This document shows positions 24,033-31,061 of a DNA stretch of 40,189 nucleotides, one piece after another. The stretch's first letter is position 1. The number at the start of each line of letters is the position of its first letter. The notes beneath the pieces were generated by a model. The model was not told where the DNA came from and made no database searches. It saw nothing but the letters and a program-made list of their open reading frames with translations. The position numbers and the translations under genes were made by a program. The DNA is from Pseudarthrobacter enclensis (GTDB lineage Bacteria > Actinomycetota > Actinomycetes > Actinomycetales > Micrococcaceae), in NCBI RefSeq assembly GCF_030811655.1, contig NZ_JAUSRE010000032.1:1-40189 (forward strand). Direction: 5' to 3'.

Positions 24033-24932
24033 TTACTTGGTTCGCTTGGCGGGCGCGACAACCTTGATGACGGCGGAGTCGTCGGCGGCGGCAAGGCCCT
24101 GGGCCTGGCCCAGCAGGTAGAGCTGCTCGGCCGCAGCGGCAACGGGGGCTGCAAGGCCGGCTGCACGGGTGGCCTTGCCCACGATGCCCATGTCCTTGAC
24201 GAAGATGTCCAGGCGGGAGAGGACCTCGGCGCCTTCCTCGTTGTAGGCCTCCAGGATGCGGGGGCCGCGGTTGGAGAGCATGAAGGAGCCTGCCGCGCCT
24301 GCTTCGAGGGCGGCGAGGGTCTTGGCCTGGTCCAGTCCGAGCGCGTCGGCGAGGGCCAGGGCTTCGGCGGCGGCGGCGATGTGCACGCCGCACAGGAGCT
24401 GGTTGACCGTTTTCAGGGCCTGGCCGTCACCTGGGTTGTCACCCACCACGGTGAGCGTGGAGGCCAGCAGGTCCAGTGCCGGGGCCGCCTTGGCGCGGGC
24501 TTCGGGGGAAGCACCCACGACAATCAGCAGGTCGCCTTCGCCGGCGCGCTTGGGGCCGCCGGACAGGGGGGCATCCACCAGGTCCACGCCATATTCGGCC
24601 AATTTGGCGACTGTGGCGGGGATGGCGTCGGTACCCACCGTGCTGCCCAGGATCACGACGGCGCCGGGCTCCAGGACGGAGGCCACGCCGTTCTCCCCGA
24701 AGAGGACATCGTTGAGCTGCTCGCCGTTTCGGACGGCCAGGAGGACGGCGTTCGCGCCCTTGGCGGCTTCGCGGGCGGTGGTGAAGGTGGCGATGCCGGC
24801 TTCTTCGGCGAGCTTGAGGCGGGGCTCGGCGATGTCGAAGCCGTGGACGGTCAGCTGGGATGCCAAGCGGGTGGCCATGGGCAGGCCCATGGCGCCGAGG
24901 CCCAGGACGGTGACGGTGTAATTGCTGGTCAT
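24033..24932 (-). CDS. Beta-hydroxyacid dehydrogenase (L-threonate dehydrogenase-like)
   Basis: A 299-residue NAD-dependent oxidoreductase of the 3-hydroxyisobutyrate/tartronate semialdehyde reductase group, as in LtnD, DenD and YgbJ. It has the dinucleotide loop VLGLGAMGLPMA (about 9-20), the substrate loop DAPLSGG with Ser124, and the catalytic Lys174 in GQALKTVNQLL. It probably oxidises a hydroxyl group next to the carboxylate of a sugar acid. I chose the ATG at 24932, preceded by CGGAGAAACACC; an open frame continues upstream but lacks protein-like composition. It lies 64 bases after the kinase gene and before the intra-operon hairpin. Confidence 0.9.
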   Translation of the reverse strand: MTSNYTVTVLGLGAMGLPMATRLASQLTVHGFDIAEPRLKLAEEAGIATFTTAREAAKGANAVLLAVRNGEQLNDVLFGENGVASVLEPGAVVILGSTVGTDAIPATVAKLAEYGVDLVDAPLSGGPKRAGEGDLLIVVGASPEARAKAAPALDLLASTLTVVGDNPGDGQALKTVNQLLCGVHIAAAAEALALADALGLDQAKTLAALEAGAAGSFMLSNRGPRILEAYNEEGAEVLSRLDIFVKDMGIVGKATRAAGLAAPVAAAAEQLYLLGQAQGLAAADDSAVIKVVAPAKRTK

Positions 24933-24996
24933 GGTGTTTCTCCGTTGAATTAAATAGGGGCCACGCTCGGCGGGTTCCCTGGCCGAGCTTGCGAGG

Positions 24997-26481
24997 TTAG
25001 GGGGCGAATGGGGATGTGCTGAGCTTGCGGGTGACCTGGGCCAGGGAGTCGTCGTCGCCCACGTTGCCGGCGAACACGATGTAGGGAATGCCCTTGGCAG
25101 GTCCGTCCACCGGTTCCCACAGGCTGACGATGCCGGGCAGCATGGGGCCGCGGACAATGGCGTGGCGGATTTCCAGGCCGTGGGCTGCCACGTCCGAGGA
25201 GGTGATGCCGCCCTTGGCAATGACGAACCGGGGCGGGAAGGTCTTCAGCGTGCGGTTGACCACGTCCACGACGGCGGCGGAGACGGTGCGCGCGATCCGC
25301 AGGCTTTCGGCGGGGTCCTCGGTCTTGATGAGCAGGCGGCTGGTGTGGACGATGACGTCGCCGGCGTGGAGGGCCTCGACGACGGCGGCAACGGTCTGGT
25401 CCAGGTGCGCCTTGGCCTCCGGCTCGGCGCCGAGGAGTTTCTCGACGTCGATCTCGATGATCCGGGCGGAGCTGTGTTCGGCGGTGAGGACGTTGAGCTG
25501 GCGCGTGGTGAGGCCTACGTGCGATCCCACGACGATCAAGCCGCCGGCCTCCGACGGAGTATTGCCCGCGTAGGCCTCTTCGGAGGTGAGCGCCGCGCGG
25601 ACTTCCTGGCCGATGCGGCCGCGGACAAACGGCGGACCTACGCGGTACAGGAGCTTCTTGCCGCGGCGTTCGGCTTCCTCCAGGCCCAGGGCCAGGGCGC
25701 GGAAGTCGTTCTCGGTAACGATGTCCGCCACGATGGGCGTGGAGTCCGTGGCCGGCTCGATGGCGTCGGCGACGGCCTTGGCGGAGATAGCAGGGTCCTG
25801 GGCGGCGGCTCCGGCCCGGATGATGTTGAGGTCCAGCACGATGACGGAGTCGGCAGGGAACCGGCCCTGCGACTTCTCTGCGATGTAGTCCGCCATGACG
25901 GACGTGCTGAAGCCGAAGGTGGCGTCCTTGGCGAACTCGGTTTCGGACACCGGAACCAGGGTGCCTTCGGCGCCACGCATGTAGTGGACTCCGCCAATGG
26001 TGAGCCGCCCGGCGTCGGGGAATGCCGGAACCAGCACAACGCCGTCGGTCTTCTCGCCGCTGACTTCAGCAACGGTGGCCGCGATGACGTCCGGTTCCAG
26101 GGGGAAGTGGCCGCGGAGGGTGGAATCGCTGCGGCTGACGAAGCCCAGGCGCAGCGTGTCCGGCGATCCTGCTGCCGCCAGGGCATTGCGGACCACTTCC
26201 TCATTCCGGGCTGCCGCTTCTGCGGGGTCGAGGCTGCGCGTGTTGGTGAGGACGTAGACAGCGGGCTTGCCCTGGCCGAAGGCCCAGGTGAAGTCCTCCA
26301 CGTCCCAGCGGGTAAGCACCGGCAGGTCCGCCACGGACTGCGTGCCGGTGGGGTCGTCGTCAAGCACCACCAGGACGCGGGGAACCGCCGCATTGGACGC
26401 GGCCAGCGCGCCGGCAACCAGGCCGGCCGGGATCTCGAGGTCTGCCGGATAGGCGGCCAGAACGTCTGCTTCAAGCGTCAC
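24997..26481 (-). CDS. Four-carbon acid sugar kinase (DUF1537 family, OtnK-like)
   Basis: A 494-residue kinase of the DUF1537 family, whose characterised members phosphorylate 3-oxo-tetronate (OtnK), D-threonate/D-erythronate (DtnK, DerK types) or 3-oxo-isoapionate. The N-terminal hallmark LDDDPTGTQ (about 40-48) and RSDSTLRGHFPLE form the sugar-acid site. The C-terminal nucleotide domain contains FVIAKGGITSSDVA and VFAGNVGDD. The start is GTG at 26481, behind CGGAG with 7-base spacing; the frame is open further upstream, but that runs into the operator. It is the first gene of the operon divergent from the GntR regulator. Confidence 0.92.
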   Translation of the reverse strand: MTLEADVLAAYPADLEIPAGLVAGALAASNAAVPRVLVVLDDDPTGTQSVADLPVLTRWDVEDFTWAFGQGKPAVYVLTNTRSLDPAEAAARNEEVVRNALAAAGSPDTLRLGFVSRSDSTLRGHFPLEPDVIAATVAEVSGEKTDGVVLVPAFPDAGRLTIGGVHYMRGAEGTLVPVSETEFAKDATFGFSTSVMADYIAEKSQGRFPADSVIVLDLNIIRAGAAAQDPAISAKAVADAIEPATDSTPIVADIVTENDFRALALGLEEAERRGKKLLYRVGPPFVRGRIGQEVRAALTSEEAYAGNTPSEAGGLIVVGSHVGLTTRQLNVLTAEHSSARIIEIDVEKLLGAEPEAKAHLDQTVAAVVEALHAGDVIVHTSRLLIKTEDPAESLRIARTVSAAVVDVVNRTLKTFPPRFVIAKGGITSSDVAAHGLEIRHAIVRGPMLPGIVSLWEPVDGPAKGIPYIVFAGNVGDDDSLAQVTRKLSTSPFAP

Positions 26482-26538
26482 AGTGCACTCCGTTGTGTAG
26501 CGATCCGGGCTGGCGGATCCAGATGTAAAGGTAGCTGT

Positions 26539-26555
26539 AAGATGTCTGACATCTT
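26539..26555. promoter_or_regulatory. GntR operator 1
   Basis: AAGATGTCTGACATCTT is a palindrome of two 8-base arms around a central T. It contains the FadR-subfamily core GTNNNAC (GTCTGAC). It lies between the divergent kinase and gntR genes, close to the kinase start, and shares TGTCTGACAT with the second site 61 bases away. Confidence 0.75.
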
Positions 26556-26597
26556 GCATTTGATGTTAGTGTGGCACACGGCATACGGACGCGCAAG

Positions 26598-26614
26598 TAC
26601 ACTTGTCTGACATA
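26598..26614 (+). promoter_or_regulatory. GntR operator 2 and -10 of the regulator gene
   Basis: TGTCTGACATA (26604-26614) repeats the core of operator 1. Just before it TACACT (26598-26603) is a good -10 hexamer, placing the transcription start of gntR inside the operator. This arrangement fits autorepression. I see no convincing -35. Confidence 0.6.
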
Positions 26615-26651
26615 TCCGCCGCGGAAGCCGGAAGCAGGAATCGGGGGCAAC

Positions 26652-27356
26652 ATGGCAAGGAAGTCGCTGGTAGGCGTTGTGGCCGATGAGCTGCTTGACC
26701 GCATCATCGACGGCGAGTTCCCGCCAGGGTCCACCGTCCCCGGGGAACACGAGCTGAGCGCCCGACATGAAGTCAGCCGCATGACCGTCCGCGAGGCCAT
26801 GAAGACGCTGCAGGCCCAGCGCATCCTGAGCGTGGAGCGCGGCCGCGGCACCTTCGTCAACCCACTCAGCCGCTGGGCCTCCCTCGAAGCCGTCCTGCGC
26901 GCGGCAGCGGAGGGCAAGAACGACGCCGATGCCTCCATCCAGCTGATCGAGCTCCGCCGGATGCTCGAAACGGGAGCGTGCGAGCTCGCCGCTAGACGGA
27001 TTGCGGAAGAGGACATCACCGCGCTCTTCAACTACGTTTCAGCGATGAAGGCCGCCAACAGCATCAACGACGTCGCGGCCTTCGTCGAAGCGGACCTCGC
27101 TTTCCACGACGTCATTCTGCGGGCATCCGGGAACGTCTTCGTGTCGGTCCTGTTCGAGCCGCTGCACCGGGTCCTGGAAAAGCGCCGGACGGAGACCTCT
27201 GCCGTTCCCCAGATCCAGGAACACGCCATCGGCCACCACCAGAACATTGCCGAGGCACTGCGGTCCCGCGACTCCGTTAGGTCCCGCGAGGCCATGGACG
27301 CCCACATGCAGCAGACCCTGGACGACCTGAAGCAGCTGGTACTGGAAGCCAAATAG
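26652..27356 (+). CDS. FadR-subfamily GntR transcriptional regulator
   Basis: A 234-residue regulator. The winged helix-turn-helix (about 5-72) contains ELSARHEVSRMTVREAMKTLQ and the wing VERGRGTFV. The C-terminal all-helical FCD domain keeps its metal-binding pattern: Asp and His in ADLAFHDVIL, and His residues in GHHQN and DAHMQ. Such proteins bind a carboxylate ligand through the metal, which fits an acid sugar or its keto derivative as inducer. It is divergent from the acid-sugar operon and the two TGTCTGACAT operators lie between them. The ATG at 26652 gives the usual MARKSLVGVVADELL start; open sequence upstream is the promoter. Confidence 0.92.
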   Translation: MARKSLVGVVADELLDRIIDGEFPPGSTVPGEHELSARHEVSRMTVREAMKTLQAQRILSVERGRGTFVNPLSRWASLEAVLRAAAEGKNDADASIQLIELRRMLETGACELAARRIAEEDITALFNYVSAMKAANSINDVAAFVEADLAFHDVILRASGNVFVSVLFEPLHRVLEKRRTETSAVPQIQEHAIGHHQNIAEALRSRDSVRSREAMDAHMQQTLDDLKQLVLEAK

Positions 27357-27470
27357 CGGCCATTTGCCGGAAGCAACGCTTTCCGCGTTCCTCTTTCAAC
27401 GTTCCCGGAGTCCTACTAGGCTTCAGGGACGGCCCGCAACCGGGAGCATTGACGACCACGAGGAGCGAAG

Positions 27471-27683
27471 TTGTCCAACCACACGTACAGCATTTCTGAA
27501 ATTGTCGGCACCTCCACCCAGGGCGTGGACGACGCCGTCCGCAACGGTATTGCCAAGGCATCCCAGACCCTGCGGAACCTGGACTGGTTCGAGGTCAAGG
27601 AGGTCCGCGGCCACCTTGAGGACGGGAAGGTCGCGGACTGGCAGGTCACCATCAAGATCGGCTTCCGCCTGGAAGAGCACTGA
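27471..27683 (+). CDS. Dodecin, flavin-binding protein
   Basis: A 70-residue dodecin. The family pattern is complete: IVGTSTQGVDDAVRNGIAKA, then LDWFEVKEVRG with Trp39 and ADWQVTIKIGFRLE with Gln58; the equivalent Trp and Gln residues stack and hold flavin in known dodecins. Twelve subunits form a hollow sphere that stores FMN or related flavins or coenzyme A in the cytoplasm. The start is TTG, with AGGAG 5 bases before it. It is a single gene followed by a long hairpin. Confidence 0.95.
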   Translation: MSNHTYSISEIVGTSTQGVDDAVRNGIAKASQTLRNLDWFEVKEVRGHLEDGKVADWQVTIKIGFRLEEH

Positions 27684-27692
27684 CTTAAACAG

Positions 27693-27753
27693 AGCTGACC
27701 CGCAGCCGGCGTCGCGGAACATGGTTCCGGCGACCGTTGGCTGCGGGTCAGCT
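27693..27753 (+). terminator. Hairpin terminator after the dodecin gene
   Basis: AGCTGACCCGCAGCC (27693-27707) and GGCTGCGGGTCAGCT (27739-27753) form a perfect 15-bp stem with a second inner hairpin (GGAAC ATG GTTCC). There is no T-run. It lies between the convergent dodecin and the following minus-strand gene. Confidence 0.75.
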
Positions 27754-27770
27754 GTGCGTCTACGCGGCGA

Positions 27771-27977
27771 TCAGTTTGCTGTGCCCGGGCTGCGCCGCCG
27801 CCAGACCGTGGGGACGCCGTCGAACGGCGGGAATACGTGGCCCTCAAAAAAGGACAGGACTGTATGGGGGTCGACGTCGGGGCTCCAGAGTCCGGACGCC
27901 GGGCAGTGCGAACCGGTAGCGGTGGAGGCGGCGCCGGCAGACGCCTGGCGCTCCTTCAGCAGGGCGATGCGTTTCAT
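27771..27977 (-). CDS. Small protein of unknown function with HCPASGLW motif
   Basis: A 68-residue protein beginning MKRIALLKERQASAG, then TGSHCPASGLWSP, a middle LSFFEGHVFPPFDGVPTVW and a basic end. The spacing of Gly, Pro, Phe and Trp suggests a small beta fold, with a possible metal or redox role for His-Cys; that is inference. I have no family name. AGGA lies 11 bases before this ATG; an ATG four codons upstream (27989) is possible. The composition and codon use look coding, unlike antisense frames nearby. Confidence 0.65.
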   Translation of the reverse strand: MKRIALLKERQASAGAASTATGSHCPASGLWSPDVDPHTVLSFFEGHVFPPFDGVPTVWRRRSPGTAN

Positions 27978-28127
27978 CGTTGAGACCATCCTGGGTGGTA
28001 AAAATCCGGGCAGTGAAAGCTGGTACTCCCACCCTACGGAACCGGCGCCCCCACACCAATGGGCGGCTGGCCAGAAAAGCCTGCTTCCACTGGACGAATA
28101 TACAGCGGCTCACACCCCTGGCTTCCC

Positions 28128-29033
28128 CTAGCCGGCGTCGCTCCGGTCCGCTGCGGCCGCATCCCGCTCCTCGGTGGCCTCCAACGCGGCGCCCAGGCTG
28201 CCCAGCAGGGCCAGGGCGTCCGACGACGGCGATCCCGGGCGCGCGGAGTACACCCGGAGCGTCTGGTCGGCGTCCTCCGGCAGGACAAGGTTTTCAAAGT
28301 TCAGTTCCAGGTCCCCCACAGAAGGGTGGTGCAGCCGGACAGTCCCGGCGGCGCGGGTGGCAACCCGGTGGCCCGCCCACCACTGGCGGAAGTGTTCACT
28401 ATGGACGGCCAATTCACCCACCAGGTGGTTCGCTTGGGGATCGTTGGGGTGCCTCCCCACATCCAGCCGCAGGGATCCTACGGCTTCAGCAGCCACCGTC
28501 TTCCAGTCCCTGAAGAGTTCCCGGGCGGCCGGATCCAGGATGGTCCAGCGGGTGAGGTTCCGCTCGGCGGGCGGCAGGGCCGGGAAATCGGCGAACAGCA
28601 GGAACGCCATCCTGTTGCCCGCCAGCACGTCGTTGCGGCGCCCCAGCACCAGGGCCGGGACATCCCCCACCGCGTCGAGCAGTTGGCGAAGCGCCGGCCG
28701 GACACCCTGGGCGGCATTGGCGCCAGGCTCCCGCGGAGCGCCTGCGCAGTTTTCGAGCAGGTCCAGCATGTGCGCGTGTTCGCTGCTGTCCAGGCGCAAC
28801 GCCCGGGCCACCGCGTCCAGTACGGTGCGCGACGGGTGGATGTTGCGGCCCTGCTCCAGCCGTACGTAATAGTCGGTACTGACTCCCGCGAGCCGCGCCA
28901 CTTCCTCCCGCCGGAGACCGGGGACGCGGCGGGCACCCGTGCTGGCGCCGGTCCCGGCGACCTCCGGGCTCAACCGGGACCGCATGGCTTTGAGGAATTT
29001 TCCGAACTCGGCGCTTTGACCCATGCAGACCAT
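28128..29033 (-). CDS. XRE-family regulator with MmyB-like ligand domain
   Basis: A 301-residue regulator. The helix-turn-helix (about 38-75) reads RRVPGLRREEVARLAGVSTD followed by YYVRLEQGR. The C-terminal part (about 115-275) is the MmyB-like PAS-type ligand-binding domain found in many actinobacterial regulators, with GRRNDVLAGN, NLTRWTILDP and FRQWWAGHRVA. In some members this domain binds fatty acid-like ligands. The first ATG is used here; ATG three codons later (29024, MGQSAEF) is equally possible. It is divergent from the aldo-keto reductase operon and the inverted repeat at 29070-29086 is its probable target. Confidence 0.92.
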   Translation of the reverse strand: MVCMGQSAEFGKFLKAMRSRLSPEVAGTGASTGARRVPGLRREEVARLAGVSTDYYVRLEQGRNIHPSRTVLDAVARALRLDSSEHAHMLDLLENCAGAPREPGANAAQGVRPALRQLLDAVGDVPALVLGRRNDVLAGNRMAFLLFADFPALPPAERNLTRWTILDPAARELFRDWKTVAAEAVGSLRLDVGRHPNDPQANHLVGELAVHSEHFRQWWAGHRVATRAAGTVRLHHPSVGDLELNFENLVLPEDADQTLRVYSARPGSPSSDALALLGSLGAALEATEERDAAAADRSDAG

Positions 29034-29069
29034 TGTGCCTGCGTCAGGTGCCCGGCTCTACAACGAAGG

Positions 29070-29086
29070 TAGGACTGGCGGTCCTA
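29070..29086. promoter_or_regulatory. Candidate operator of the MmyB-like regulator
   Basis: TAGGAC-TGGCG-GTCCTA is a perfect 6-bp inverted repeat with a 5-base centre, 37 bases before the regulator start and 142 bases before the first aldo-keto reductase gene. This is the expected place for a site that governs both directions. The match of this site to the regulator is inference. Confidence 0.5.
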
Positions 29087-29227
29087 GGAAGAACAGGAAC
29101 AGCCTTGGCTGCTGACTTGGTCACGGAAAGTACATAGGCTCGGGAGTGAGCCGGTGAAACCGCTTTCTTCTTCGTCGGGCAGTCGGCAACGAATCCCAGC
29201 ACCATACGTTCCAAGGAGCACACACCC

Positions 29228-30049
29228 ATGTCAGAGCTGACACTCAACAATGGCGTCACCATCCCGCAGCTCGGCTTCGGCGTTTTCCAGGTCCCGCCGG
29301 AAGACACCCAGCGCACCGTGGAGGATGCCCTCGAGGCCGGGTACCGCCACATCGATACGGCAGCGGCGTACCGCAACGAGGCCGGGGTAGGGGCAGCCCT
29401 TGCGGCCACCGGCATCCCCCGCGAGGAAATCTTCGTGACCACCAAGCTCCGCAACGGCGAGCAGGGCCGGGCCCAGGAGGCGTTCCAGAACAGCCGCAAG
29501 GCCCTGGGCCTGGACTTCATCGACCTCTACCTCATCCACTGGCCGGTTCCTTCGCAGGGCCTCTTCGTCCAGGCGTGGAAGGAGATGGAGCGGCTGTATG
29601 AGAACAAGGAAATCCGCGCCATCGGGGTCTCCAACTTCCTCTCCGACCACCTGGACACCCTGCTGGAGTCGGCAGAAACCGTGCCGGCCGTCAACCAGAT
29701 CGAACTGCACCCCAGCTACCAGCAGGCAGACCTTGCCGCCAAGTGCCGGAGCCTGGGAGTCGCCGTCGAGGCGTACAGCCCGCTTGGCCAGGGCGGGGAC
29801 CTGAACGGAAATGCCGTCACGGCAATCGCCAACGCCCACGATGCCACCACGGCCCAGGTGGTGCTCGCCTGGCACCTGGCCAATGGCAACATCGTGATTC
29901 CCAAGTCGGCAAACCCGGACCGCATCCGGGAGAACTTCGCGGCGTCATCCCTGACCCTGTCCCAGGACGAACTGGCCGCCATTACCGCACTGGAATCGGG
30001 AGCCCGCATCGGGTCCGATCCCGCCGTCGCCGCTTTCACCCAAATGTAG
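29228..30049 (+). CDS. Aldo/keto reductase (2,5-diketogluconate reductase-like)
   Basis: A 273-residue NADPH-dependent reductase of the AKR superfamily. The catalytic tetrad is Asp43 (RHIDTA), Tyr48 (AAAYRNE), Lys73 (VTTKL) and His104 (YLIHWP). AIGVSNF and AVNQIELHP are the usual barrel signatures, and IVIPKSANPDRIREN is the cofactor phosphate-binding loop. It is close to the AKR5 group that reduces diketogluconate, methylglyoxal and aldehydes. First gene of a three-gene operon with another AKR and an epimerase-like protein, divergent from the XRE/MmyB regulator. Confidence 0.94.
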   Translation: MSELTLNNGVTIPQLGFGVFQVPPEDTQRTVEDALEAGYRHIDTAAAYRNEAGVGAALAATGIPREEIFVTTKLRNGEQGRAQEAFQNSRKALGLDFIDLYLIHWPVPSQGLFVQAWKEMERLYENKEIRAIGVSNFLSDHLDTLLESAETVPAVNQIELHPSYQQADLAAKCRSLGVAVEAYSPLGQGGDLNGNAVTAIANAHDATTAQVVLAWHLANGNIVIPKSANPDRIRENFAASSLTLSQDELAAITALESGARIGSDPAVAAFTQM

Positions 30050-30089
30050 GTTCCGGCACTCGCTGCCACCGAAACCGAAAGGATTTTCC

Positions 30090-31061
30090 ATGCAGTACAC
30101 CCATTTGGGCCGATCCGGCCTGAAAGTCTCCCGCCTCTGCCTGGGCACCATGAACTTTGGGCCCCAGACGGAGGAGGCGGACGCGCACAGCATCATGGAT
30201 TCCGCGCACGAAGCCGGCATCAACTTCTTTGATACTGCCAACGTCTACGGCGGCGCGGAGCACCGCGGCTGGACCGAGGAGATCATCGGGCGCTGGTTCG
30301 CCAAGGGCGGCGAGCGCCGCGAGCACACGGTCCTGGCCACCAAGCTCTACGGCACCATGACGGACCGGCCTAATGAATCGAAGCTGTCCGCGCTGAACAT
30401 CCGCCGGGCCTTGGATGCCAGCCTCAAGCGCCTGCAGACCGACTACATCGACGTGTACCAGTTCCACCACATTGACCGTGACACCCCGTGGGACGAGATC
30501 TGGCAGGCCATCGAGGTTGCCGTGCAGCAGGGGAAGATCCTCTACTCGGGCAGCAGCAACTTTGCCGGCTGGCACATCGCCCAGGCCCAGGAAGCAGCGC
30601 GCCGCCGGAATTACACCGGCCTGGTCAGCGAGCAGTCCATCTACAACCTGTTCATGCGCCAGGTGGAACTCGAAGTCATTCCGGCTGCGCAGCAGTACGG
30701 CCTGGGACTGATCCCCTGGTCGCCGCTTCAGGGCGGGCTGCTGGGCGGCGTGCTGAAGAAAGAACGCCAGGGAGTCCGCCGCACCGAGGGCCGGGCCGCC
30801 GAAACGCTGAAGAAGCATGAGGACCAGATTCGCCAGTATGAGGACTTCGCCGACGAGCTGGGCCACGAACCCGGCGACGTTGCCCTGGCCTGGCTCCTGC
30901 ACCAGCCTGCGGTGACCGCACCGATCGTGGGCCCCAGGACCCAGGAACAACTGGATGCCGCCATCCGCGCCCTGGACGTCACACTCGACGCAGACGCGCT
31001 CAAGCGGCTGGACGACATCTTCCCCGGCCACCGCACGGCACCGGAGGACTACGCGTGGTAA
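30090..31061 (+). CDS. Aldo/keto reductase (YghZ/Kv-beta-like group)
   Basis: A 323-residue AKR of a different group from its neighbour, closer to YghZ/Kv-beta-type proteins. The start MQYTHLGRSGLKVSRLCLGT is typical. The tetrad is Asp48 (FFDTANVY), Tyr53, Lys85 (LATKLYG) and His126 (YQFHHID). GPRTQEQLDAA is the cofactor loop. GAAAGGATTTTCC lies before the ATG, 40 bases after the previous gene. Its TAA overlaps the GTG of the next gene, so the two are translationally coupled. Substrate unknown, probably an aldehyde or ketone. Confidence 0.93.
   Translation: MQYTHLGRSGLKVSRLCLGTMNFGPQTEEADAHSIMDSAHEAGINFFDTANVYGGAEHRGWTEEIIGRWFAKGGERREHTVLATKLYGTMTDRPNESKLSALNIRRALDASLKRLQTDYIDVYQFHHIDRDTPWDEIWQAIEVAVQQGKILYSGSSNFAGWHIAQAQEAARRRNYTGLVSEQSIYNLFMRQVELEVIPAAQQYGLGLIPWSPLQGGLLGGVLKKERQGVRRTEGRAAETLKKHEDQIRQYEDFADELGHEPGDVALAWLLHQPAVTAPIVGPRTQEQLDAAIRALDVTLDADALKRLDDIFPGHRTAPEDYAW

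Noticed and set aside
22551..24953. An 800-codon open frame on the plus strand opposite the permease and dehydrogenase genes
   Set aside because: The translation is a Gly/His/Asp/Gln-rich string typical of antisense frames, and the minus strand carries GntP and dehydrogenase motifs throughout.
24933..25220. Upstream in-frame extension of the hydroxyacid dehydrogenase
   Set aside because: It overlaps the kinase gene, has Pro/Ser/Arg-rich sequence, and the ATG at 24932 precedes the Rossmann loop by the normal distance.
25162..26610. A 482-codon plus-strand frame opposite the DUF1537 kinase
   Set aside because: It is a shadow of the kinase gene. Its Gly/Asp/Val-rich translation has no family features.
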